Positions 8,688 to 15,372 of a DNA stretch of 25,825 nucleotides are shown piece after piece. Source of the DNA: an uncultured Blautia sp. (GTDB lineage Bacteria > Bacillota > Clostridia > Lachnospirales > Lachnospiraceae); contig USPF01000035.1 of the NCBI GenBank assembly GCA_900556555.1, positions 1 through 25,825 on the forward strand, given 5' to 3'. The position numbers were made by a program, and so were the translations under genes. The notes under the pieces were generated by a model that saw only the letters and a program-made list of their open reading frames with translations, was not told where the DNA came from and ran no database searches. Position 1 is the first letter of the stretch; each line of letters starts with the position of its first letter.

Positions 8688-9530
8688 ATGGAAAAAGCCA
8701 TAAAACGTTATATGCCGATTTTTGTGCTGCCTACATTGTGTGCATTTATTCTTGGATTTATCGCTCCATTTCTTATGGGAGTCGGATTGTCATTTTGTAA
8801 ATTTACAACAGTGACAGATGCGAAATTTGTCGGATTATCAAACTATGTAGAGGCATTGAAGGATAGCGTATTTCGACATTCATTTTGGTTTACGGCATTG
8901 TTCGCAATTGTTTCACTTGTTGTGATCAATGTAATTGCATTTGCATTAGCACTGGCACTGACACAGAAAATGAGAGGAACAAATTTGTTCCGTACCATTT
9001 TTTTTATGCCAAACCTGATTGGAGGTATCGTGCTGGGTTATATCTGGCAGTTAATTTTTAATGGTGTTTTGGCAAAGTTTGAAACAGCTCTGGGGCTGAA
9101 TGAATGGTATGGATTCTGGGGAATGATTATACTGGTTAGCTGGCAGCAGATTGGATATATGATGATTATTTATATTGCGGGCCTGCAATCAATTCCTGGT
9201 GATGTGCTGGAGGCAGCACAGATTGACGGCGCATCTGGAATTCAGCGGCTGTTCAAAGTGACAATTCCGATGATGATGCCATCTATTACTATCTGTATGT
9301 TCCTGTCCATTACAAATGGATTTAAGTTATTTGACCAGAACTTGTCACTGACAGCAGGAGAACCAGCTAAGATGTCAGAAATGATGGCATTGAATATCTT
9401 CAATACATTCTATGGAAGAACCGGCTGGGAAGGCGTTGGACAGGCAAAAGCGGTATTGTTCTTTATTCTTGTTGTGGGGATTGGAATGATTCAGTTGAGA
9501 GCAACGCGATCCAAGGAGGTGCAGCAGTAA
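8688..9530 (+). CDS. Sugar ABC transporter permease, MalF/UgpA type
   Basis: Inner-membrane subunit of a CUT1 carbohydrate importer. It has about six hydrophobic helices, beginning FVLPTLCAFILGFIAPFLMG. The cytoplasmic EAA loop reads EAAQIDGASGIQRLFKVTIP, which contacts the ATPase. At 280 residues it is a normal short MalF/UgpA-type subunit. ATG 8688 follows AAGGAGGG at 8672-8679 with good spacing. It is directly followed by the second permease with no gap. No msmX/ugpC-type ATPase gene is in the window; CUT1 systems of Firmicutes commonly share a distant one. Confidence 0.95.
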   Translation: MEKAIKRYMPIFVLPTLCAFILGFIAPFLMGVGLSFCKFTTVTDAKFVGLSNYVEALKDSVFRHSFWFTALFAIVSLVVINVIAFALALALTQKMRGTNLFRTIFFMPNLIGGIVLGYIWQLIFNGVLAKFETALGLNEWYGFWGMIILVSWQQIGYMMIIYIAGLQSIPGDVLEAAQIDGASGIQRLFKVTIPMMMPSITICMFLSITNGFKLFDQNLSLTAGEPAKMSEMMALNIFNTFYGRTGWEGVGQAKAVLFFILVVGIGMIQLRATRSKEVQQ

Positions 9531-10367
9531 ATGAAAAACAAGAAAAAATGGAGTACGATTGGAACTTGTGTGTTCACAATTTTGGGCTTAGTGTACATTG
9601 CACCTATTTTGATTGTGTTAATGAACTCTTTCAAAAAGAAAGTGTTTATTAATAAACAACCATTTTCTTTGCCGGATGAGAAAACTTGGAATGGTCTTGG
9701 AAATTATATAACAGCAATTGACAAATATGATTTATTGAAAGCTGTGGGCTGGACTTTGTTTATAACTATTGGGTCAGTAGTGGTGATTCTTATCTGCACA
9801 TCTATGTGTGCATGGTACGTTACCCGGATAAAATCTGCATTTACAACAGGATTATACCTTCTCTGTGTGTTTTCCATGGTTGTACCATTTCAGATGGTTA
9901 TGTTTACACTGTCACTGGTGGCAGACAGAACAGGATTAAATACTCCTTGGGGAATTATAATTATTTATTTGGGATTTGGTGCAGGGCTTGCTGTTTTCAT
10001 GTTTTGCGGTTTTGTAAAATCGATTCCATTAGAGATTGAAGAAGCTGCAATGATAGATGGCTGTAATCCACTTCGTACATTTTTCTCAGTTGTACTTCCG
10101 ATAATGAAGCCAACATATATTTCTGTAGGAATTTTAGAGACTATGTGGATTTGGAATGATTTCTTGCTTCCATATTTAGTATTGGATTTGAATAAATATA
10201 AAACTATTTCTATTGCGATTCAGTATATGAAAGGAAGTTATGGAAGAGTTGATATGGGAGCTATAATGGCTGCATTGATTCTTGCAGTTATTCCAGTGAT
10301 TATTTTTTATCTGTCCTGTCAGAAACATATTATTAAAGGTGTTGCAGCAGGTGCAGTTAAGGGATAA
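9531..10367 (+). CDS. Sugar ABC transporter permease, MalG/UgpE type
   Basis: Partner permease of the preceding gene. It is 278 residues, with six predicted helices starting near FTILGLVYIAPILIVLMNSF and the EAA loop EEAAMIDGCNPLRTFFSVVLP. The ATG abuts the preceding TAA, and its ribosome site CCAAGGAGGTG lies inside the end of the upstream gene, so the two are surely co-translated. It ends the transporter operon: the next plus-strand sequence is an unassigned spacer and then the hairpin at 10493. No glycoside hydrolase follows, so the substrate cannot be read from neighbours. Confidence 0.95.
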   Translation: MKNKKKWSTIGTCVFTILGLVYIAPILIVLMNSFKKKVFINKQPFSLPDEKTWNGLGNYITAIDKYDLLKAVGWTLFITIGSVVVILICTSMCAWYVTRIKSAFTTGLYLLCVFSMVVPFQMVMFTLSLVADRTGLNTPWGIIIIYLGFGAGLAVFMFCGFVKSIPLEIEEAAMIDGCNPLRTFFSVVLPIMKPTYISVGILETMWIWNDFLLPYLVLDLNKYKTISIAIQYMKGSYGRVDMGAIMAALILAVIPVIIFYLSCQKHIIKGVAAGAVKG

Positions 10368-10492
10368 GCTGAATGAGCAAGGCACAGACTGTTTAGAATT
10401 TGAGATTTTAATATCAGAGTTAAAACTGTTTCAGGAGAAATGGTTGAAGAACTCAGAAAGTCAGAAAACAGGAAATAAAGTGTATTTTTAAA
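10368..10492 (+). other. Spacer with a short unassigned open frame
   Basis: One frame stays open from inside the end of the permease gene to TAA 10489-10491 and reads DKLNEQGTDCLEFEILISEL and onward, a plausible soluble composition. It has only GTG/TTG starts inside the permease (10339, 10342, 10351) and no ribosome site. It may be the vestige of a gene that once followed the permeases, or chance. I do not call it a gene. Confidence 0.2.
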
Positions 10493-10538
10493 TCAGCCAG
10501 GATAGGAAATGTTTTGTTACATTTTCTATCCTGGCTGA
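10493..10538. terminator. Long hairpin between converging genes
   Basis: A 20-bp stem with one G-U pair: left arm 10493-10512 (TCAGCCAGGATAGGAAATGT), loop TTTGTT, right arm 10519-10538. It lies between the permease operon and the oppositely oriented wall-protein gene. On the minus strand it is followed by TTTAAAAATA; on the plus strand the following U content is poor. It probably ends or protects transcripts arriving from both sides. Confidence 0.7.
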
Positions 10539-10547
10539 AAGTATATC

Positions 10548-12467
10548 TTATCTACGGGTCTTGTTTAAATGTTTCTTTGCTGCAAAGAGAAGAATCACAC
10601 CGGCAGCTATCAGGAGAATGAAATAGACGATCAGAGGGCTTTCATCTCCTGTTTTGGGAATTTCACGGCCATCAATCCGTTCAAAGGATACAGAAATCGT
10701 ATGATTCGCTTTGATATCGGAAATGGTATATTTGTTGTCTTTTACAGTAACTTCTTTATCGTCTACCAGCACTTTCGAAATTTTATATTCCTTGTTTGGA
10801 GTAAAGGTAAATTCTGTATTAGTACCTTCTTTTACTTCGATGGTTCCGGAAGGGCTGATTTTTCCGTATTTGTCAGAGGATGCTTTGATTGTGTAAACAG
10901 GAACAACAGCCTTGAAGGATACGCTGACAGATTTCGTCTGGCCGGTACCTTTCCAGGAGCCGGAGGTATATTCTTGTAATTCATATCCTACCGTTAGTTT
11001 GTAGTCACCTATCTTATCCAGAACAAATGTTACATTGTAAGGAGCAGCATCCCATGTACGGAAATCCTTTTCGTTCCAGCTCCAGTTTTTAGGAATCCAG
11101 CGGGAATCCCAGGTGCCAGGAGATGTCTGGTTCATACCTGTACCAATTGCAGATGCCGTCAGTTTGGTATCACGATAATACGTTCCGTTTGGAGTAATCC
11201 CGTCTATTTTTCCATCAAAAGCAATGTAAGTTTTAAATGTTGCAATGGAACTTTCCTTGCTTGGCATAGCTTGATCTGGGTCAAATTTTTCCCTGGCTAT
11301 AAATTGATAGGAAGTATTAGCGGACAAATTGTTGAATGTATTGCTGTTTTGCCATTTCCAGGAAGCACCGTCTGTAGAGATTGCATATTCTAAGGAATCT
11401 TGTGCTTTCAAGATGATAGAGGTCTGGCTTCTTCCAGATAATCCTGGTGCTGCAGGTGCTTTCGCAGCAGAAGCTTTTGTACGGACTTTCAAAGCTTTAC
11501 TGGAGTCGCTGGTCTGATTTTCCTTGGTAACTTTTGCTACAAAAGAATAATCAGTGGAAGGTTTCAGATTTTCAAAGGTACCAGAGGTTTGCCAGTTAAG
11601 CTCCTGGCCGTCCAGAATCATGGCATATTCATGATTTCCAACTGTAACCAATTGGATTTTTGTATCTGTGAACTCTTTTACCTTAGGTACGTCTGGAGGC
11701 GTCAGAGGCTGTGGAGCCGGTTTCGGGTCTTTAGGTGCCTGTGTATCGGAAGAATCCGTACTCTTTGGAGGTTCTTCGGTGGTTGCGGAGGAACTGCCGT
11801 TTCCAGATTCATCCAGAGGTTTTTGATCTGTTGGAACAGAGACCGTATCCTGAGGCTTTGTATCTTGCGGGGCAGGAACCGTATCCTGAGGCTTTGTATC
11901 TTGCGGGGCAGGAACTGTATCCTGAGGTTTTGTATCTTGCGATGTAGGATCCGTATTCTGAGGTTTTGTGTCTACTGGTGCAGAATTTTCTTCTTTTGGA
12001 GGAGTATCAGCAGGTTTCTTTCCTGGAGCTTCCGGGATATTTTCTTTCTCTGCGGTTGTGGAGAATGTGAAAACAGGAAGCTCTTCCTCTTTAGTGGTAC
12101 TGCCTTTCTGACGGTACGTAAAGTTATAAGTGGTTCCTGCTTTCAGCGCCTGGAAGATAACAGTTTGGCTATCACGGTTATACTGTTCTTCCTTAGCCCA
12201 TGTCCAAATCGTGGTTTTCACTCCATCAGTTTCCTGGGAAGTTTGTTCTGCCTCCCCATTGGCATCTGATTTTTCGGTCTGAATTGCGTATTCAAGGTCA
12301 TTTTCTGTTTTTAATGTGATACTGGTGGTTGTTTTTTCCACTACAGCAGGTTCTTTTGGCTTGTCTGTGGTCTGTGCGAAAACCTGCTGGGGAGAGAATC
12401 CGCTAGAAAATCCGGCTAATAAGAAAGCCAGGAAAAGAGCTAGCATTTTTTTGATATGTTTCCTCAT
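10548..12467 (-). CDS. LPXTG-type wall-anchored surface protein with FN3-like modules and an InlB-type repeat
   Basis: Exported protein expected to be fixed to peptidoglycan by sortase. ATG 12467 has GAGGTG 7 nt upstream. Residues 1-31 form a signal peptide (MRKHIKKMLA start, likely cut after VFA). Three related modules share an EYAI...W...F..L...T.Y.F pattern, at about 40-138, 265-331 and 346-413, and resemble fibronectin type III folds. Between the first and second lies a low-complexity Pro/Asp/Gln/Thr stretch (about 150-260) with DTKPQDTVPAPQ repeats. A region rich in Trp and Tyr follows (about 415-520), then a divergent InlB B-repeat-like domain (about 524-597). The C-terminus has the sorting motif IPKTGD (603-608), a hydrophobic helix and a basic tail KKHLNKTRR. 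Ligand unknown; an adhesin or wall scaffold is plausible. It faces the secreted glucosaminidase gene, so the two may be co-regulated. Confidence 0.92.
   Translation of the reverse strand: MRKHIKKMLALFLAFLLAGFSSGFSPQQVFAQTTDKPKEPAVVEKTTTSITLKTENDLEYAIQTEKSDANGEAEQTSQETDGVKTTIWTWAKEEQYNRDSQTVIFQALKAGTTYNFTYRQKGSTTKEEELPVFTFSTTAEKENIPEAPGKKPADTPPKEENSAPVDTKPQNTDPTSQDTKPQDTVPAPQDTKPQDTVPAPQDTKPQDTVSVPTDQKPLDESGNGSSSATTEEPPKSTDSSDTQAPKDPKPAPQPLTPPDVPKVKEFTDTKIQLVTVGNHEYAMILDGQELNWQTSGTFENLKPSTDYSFVAKVTKENQTSDSSKALKVRTKASAAKAPAAPGLSGRSQTSIILKAQDSLEYAISTDGASWKWQNSNTFNNLSANTSYQFIAREKFDPDQAMPSKESSIATFKTYIAFDGKIDGITPNGTYYRDTKLTASAIGTGMNQTSPGTWDSRWIPKNWSWNEKDFRTWDAAPYNVTFVLDKIGDYKLTVGYELQEYTSGSWKGTGQTKSVSVSFKAVVPVYTIKASSDKYGKISPSGTIEVKEGTNTEFTFTPNKEYKISKVLVDDKEVTVKDNKYTISDIKANHTISVSFERIDGREIPKTGDESPLIVYFILLIAAGVILLFAAKKHLNKTRR
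11845..11988 (-). repeat. 36-bp tandem repeats inside the surface-protein gene
   Basis: Four head-to-tail 36-bp units start at 11845, 11881, 11917 and 11953. Units 1 and 2 differ at only the last base, unit 3 at a few positions, and unit 4 is more diverged. Each encodes 12 residues (DTKPQDTVPAPQ pattern). The near-identity of units 1 and 2 indicates a recent duplication, so the number may vary between strains. Confidence 0.93.
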
Positions 12468-12547
12468 ACTTATTCACCTCGTTTCTATTTACTGATATCC
12501 CTCGGACATACAGTAGAAATATTGAACTGACATATTTTATCATTTAT

Positions 12548-12556
12548 ATTATACCA
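12548..12556 (-). promoter_or_regulatory. Extended -10 promoter of the surface-protein gene
   Basis: On the minus strand this reads TGGTATAAT, a perfect extended -10. It lies about 80 nt upstream of ATG 12467. No convincing -35 is present at 17 bp, as is common for extended -10 promoters. Confidence 0.55.
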
Positions 12557-12590
12557 GATATTTGCAGTAAATGATATAGGATAGTTTAAA

Positions 12591-12619
12591 TTGTTAGAAA
12601 ATTAATGAGTTGTTAATGA
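12591..12619 (+). promoter_or_regulatory. Direct heptamer repeats at 11-bp spacing in the divergent intergenic region
   Basis: TTGTTAG (12591), TTAATGA (12602) and TTAATGA (12613) are spaced exactly 11 bp apart, about one helical turn. This is the layout seen in binding sites of OmpR/PhoB-family regulators. They lie between two divergent wall-protein genes. The region is A+T rich, so chance is possible. No cognate regulator of that family is encoded in the window. Confidence 0.3.
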
Positions 12620-12768
12620 ATTAGATAGATAAACGAAATGGATAATTTTGATACTAGATTTGTATCTGGGAAATACAGGAGGATTTCTTGAAAATATATT
12701 AAGGATATGTTACATTAAAAAATGCAAAAGAGATACGAGTGATAAAAAGGATAGAGGAAATCAATAGA

Positions 12769-14964
12769 ATGAGAGAAAAGAAACAAAAGAAGAATAGAAA
12801 AATCCACGCACTTTTGCTGGCATTTGGAATTGGGCTTTTAGGAGTGTGGAATATGGGCGAGCCTGTTGCGGTTTATGGAGCAGAGGAAAGTATCACTTCT
12901 ATGGATGAAGAAGGAAACATGAAAAAGGTGGACAGCTCTGCAAAATTAATTGAAAATCCGGCAGGACCGGACAAGACCAGAAAAGGGGAACCCCAGGTGG
13001 TGAATTTCCGCACAAAAAACAATGCAGTTACCGAGTATATTGAGCAGGAAACTGCCAAGCCAGGTTATACCAACGGGGCTTACGGTGCAGATGCTGTATA
13101 TTTGGGATATGCAAATGGAAAATACAAGTTCATGCTTTCCGGTGTTGTGGGCTGGGTAAAAGAAGATGAAGTACAGGTGGTAAACTTGTCCCAGGCAAAG
13201 GCTGTAAGCTGCTATGAAGTAAAAGACGGAAAATTGATGCACCATATTGTACAGGATATGACAACACCAGGATATGCCACCAGCCTGAACAATGGACCTG
13301 CACCGGCCTACCTGGAACCAGGGACTCTTTACTACAGCTATGATGGTCATTATTTTTATACAGATTATGGAGTTATGGTATCGGATTATAGAAATGACCA
13401 GAGAACCCAGTCAGTAAATCCAGAGCAGCCATATTACAATTATTTCCAATATCTTCCCATGCGGAGCCAGTCTGCCTATACAGGGGAAGAATTAGATGAA
13501 ATACTGGAAAAGACCGTGAAAAAAGATTCCAAAATGAAGGATACTGGAAAGTTTTTTGTGGATAAACAAAACACCTATGGAGTCCATGCACTTCTGATGA
13601 CCGGGATTGCAGCAAATGAAAGCAACTGGGGACAGAGTACCATTTGCAAGCAAAAAAATAATCTTTTTGGATTAAATGCAACAGATTCTGATCCGGGAGC
13701 AAATGCCAATAAGTATGGAAGCATTGCTGCCTGTATCGAGGACTTTGCCAATGGATGGATGTCAAGAGGATACCTGTATCCTAAGGATTACCGTTACAAT
13801 GGAGGATTCCTGGGCAATAAAGCCAGTGGACTCAACGTGAAATACGCGTCAGATCCTTACTGGGGAGAAAAAGCAGCAAATATTGTATGGCGTCTGGACA
13901 ACATTATGGGGGAAAAAGATGCAGGGGCCTACACCCTGGCGGCAAAAGAAATCATTCCTAAAGAGCACATATCTGTGAATGTAAGGAAAGAAAGTGATAC
14001 TTCTTCCAAATCCCTCTATAAAACAGGAAAAGCAGCAAATTATGTAGTGCTTGTGAGAAATCCAGAACCAGTCAATCATTTTTATGAAATACAAAGCGAT
14101 GCTGTTCTCAATGAGCAGAGAACAGAAATTGTGAAAAGCAGCGGAAAATATAACTTTGATACCATGTATAGTTACATGTCAGAAGATTATCTTACGATTG
14201 TACACCAAAAATCTGAGAGTGAAATTGTGCCCCCAGAGACTGAGATTACACCACCGGAAAACGAAACTACACCGCCAGAAAGCGGGAGCCAGCCACAGGA
14301 GGAAACTCCGGAAATCCAGCAGGTGACACTCTTTGTGACCCCGGAGGCAGTAGAAGTGCAGCGGGGCAGTACACAGCAGTTCGGTGCGGAAGTAAGGAGC
14401 AAAACAGGTACCATGCCTGAGTTGATATGGGAAGTTATTGGAAATAAGAGTCAGGATACTACAATCAGTAATGACGGATTGCTGGCTGTAGGAAAAGAAG
14501 AGATTTCTGATAAAATCATTATACGGGCTGCCTTAAAAGAAGATGCAAGCCAGACAGCAGATGCAGTGGCAGTCATCATAGAAGCACAGGAGCAGAAGCC
14601 AGAAACGGAACCACCTGAAATGCCACAGCAAGAGGAGCCGCAGGTGCCGGAAACACCACAGGAACAGAATCCTGAAATGCCGCAGCAAGAGGAGCCACAA
14701 GCACCTGAAACTCCGCCACAAGACACAGATGCACATCAGCAAGTGGTGCAGGAAGGAAACCAGCCAGTGCAAAATCAGAATATTACCGGTGAAGAAGTGC
14801 AAAATCCAGAAACGCCGGATTCTAAGGATGCTGGAAAAAAAGAAGATACAAAAGAAGCAAGTGTGAAAACAGAAGATGAAACCAATCTGGCTGTGTGGGC
14901 AGTTTTAGGAATCCTTTCGGTAGGAATAATATTGTTCTTGTCAGGAAAGAAACATATTGGTTAA
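12769..14964 (+). CDS. Secreted N-acetylglucosaminidase (peptidoglycan hydrolase)
   Basis: Cell-wall hydrolase expected to cleave the GlcNAc-MurNAc backbone during growth or division. I chose ATG 12769 (731 aa) because AGAGGAAA lies ~9 nt upstream; a GTG at 12739 is in frame but has no ribosome site. Residues 1-38 are a signal peptide ending VYGA. Two SH3-like repeats follow (about 76-140 and 145-207), each with a PGY turn. The glucosaminidase domain is about 265-381 with catalytic E284 in AANESNWGQS and the NNLFGLNA motif. A bacterial Ig-like domain is at about 518-604. The tail has Pro/Glu/Gln repeats (PEMPQQEEPQxPETP twice, 616-650), then TM 705-725 and the basic end GKKHIG. The position where a PKTGDETN sorting motif would be expected reads VKTEDETN (699-706), so sortase anchoring is doubtful and membrane retention more likely. 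Confidence 0.92.
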   Translation: MREKKQKKNRKIHALLLAFGIGLLGVWNMGEPVAVYGAEESITSMDEEGNMKKVDSSAKLIENPAGPDKTRKGEPQVVNFRTKNNAVTEYIEQETAKPGYTNGAYGADAVYLGYANGKYKFMLSGVVGWVKEDEVQVVNLSQAKAVSCYEVKDGKLMHHIVQDMTTPGYATSLNNGPAPAYLEPGTLYYSYDGHYFYTDYGVMVSDYRNDQRTQSVNPEQPYYNYFQYLPMRSQSAYTGEELDEILEKTVKKDSKMKDTGKFFVDKQNTYGVHALLMTGIAANESNWGQSTICKQKNNLFGLNATDSDPGANANKYGSIAACIEDFANGWMSRGYLYPKDYRYNGGFLGNKASGLNVKYASDPYWGEKAANIVWRLDNIMGEKDAGAYTLAAKEIIPKEHISVNVRKESDTSSKSLYKTGKAANYVVLVRNPEPVNHFYEIQSDAVLNEQRTEIVKSSGKYNFDTMYSYMSEDYLTIVHQKSESEIVPPETEITPPENETTPPESGSQPQEETPEIQQVTLFVTPEAVEVQRGSTQQFGAEVRSKTGTMPELIWEVIGNKSQDTTISNDGLLAVGKEEISDKIIIRAALKEDASQTADAVAVIIEAQEQKPETEPPEMPQQEEPQVPETPQEQNPEMPQQEEPQAPETPPQDTDAHQQVVQEGNQPVQNQNITGEEVQNPETPDSKDAGKKEDTKEASVKTEDETNLAVWAVLGILSVGIILFLSGKKHIG

Positions 14965-14983
14965 AAGTATTGTTTTATGATTT

Positions 14984-15290
14984 TTAGCCTACAATTTTCG
15001 GGCATGAATAGGTGGATTTTAAGACATCTTTGAATTTGACCTACTAGTTTAAGAGACGAATAGGCTGCCAGGAAAGATTTAATAAATCCCACCTATATTT
15101 TAAGAGCGGAAAGTAAGTTGAAAAGAGGAAATCTAAAAATTTAGCCTACTTAGGTTGGGAAAAAGCAGGCTTATATGAGAAAATCATGCAATTCAGCCTA
15201 TTCGAGTCACAAAAAAGTAGACTGGTATGGAAAGATTATGAAATTTAGCCTATCTATGGTCTGAACGGCCAAGGTGGGCTGTTTTTTCTT
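14984..15290. repeat. Array of six diverged ~52-bp units with internal inverted repeats
   Basis: Non-coding stretch of six units starting at 14984, 15036, 15088, 15141, 15193 and 15245 (periods 52, 52, 53, 52, 52 bp). Each opens with a variant of TTAGCCTAC, has a variable segment of about 15 bp, then a variant of RTAGGCTG about 24 bp after the unit start. A GGAAAGATT-like linker follows, and all five complete units end in AAT. The opening motif and RTAGGCTG are complementary, so each unit can fold as a short hairpin; units 4 and 5 pair best, units 1-3 are weaker. Overall identity between units is modest; the stem motifs, spacing and linker are what is kept. It follows the glucosaminidase stop by only 20 nt, so it would form that gene's 3' UTR. 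I do not recognise it as a named RNA or repeat family. Confidence 0.85.
15245..15290 (+). terminator. Terminator formed by the last unit of the 52-bp array
   Basis: The outer stem pairs TAGCCTAT (15246-15253) with GTGGGCTG (15274-15281). The inner stem TGGTC (15257-15261) pairs with GGCCA (15267-15271) around TGAAC. TTTTTTCTT follows at 15282-15290. It is the first strong intrinsic terminator after the glucosaminidase gene, about 280 nt downstream. Confidence 0.85.
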
Positions 15291-15316
15291 AACATTACAA
15301 TGCCTTTTCTGGCAAT

Positions 15317-15367
15317 AAAAAATCCTGTGTGGAGATTCATAAATACAGAATTTCCATACAGGATTTT
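15317..15367. terminator. Terminator of the NCS2 permease gene, symmetrical
   Basis: AAAATCCTGTGTGGA (15319-15333) pairs imperfectly with TTCCATACAGGATTTT (from 15352). A-run and T-run flanks make it usable on both strands. On the minus strand it begins a few bases after the permease stop and is followed by a T-run, so its main role is probably to end that transcript. Confidence 0.85.
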
Positions 15368-15372
15368 TATGT

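Noticed and set aside
11589-12269. 226-codon plus-strand frame with CILRGRN-type repeats
   Set aside because: It is antisense to the surface-protein gene. Its repeats are the 36-bp coding repeats read on the wrong strand, and it lacks a ribosome site.
12468-12768. Cyclic-di-AMP riboswitch before the glucosaminidase
   Set aside because: Such elements often precede wall hydrolases, but no G+C-rich aptamer core is present in this A+T-rich region.
14984-15290. CRISPR array or integron attC cluster
   Set aside because: The variable segments are only ~15 bp, the repeats are far too diverged for CRISPR, and no cas or integrase gene is present. The period and motifs do not match attC sites.
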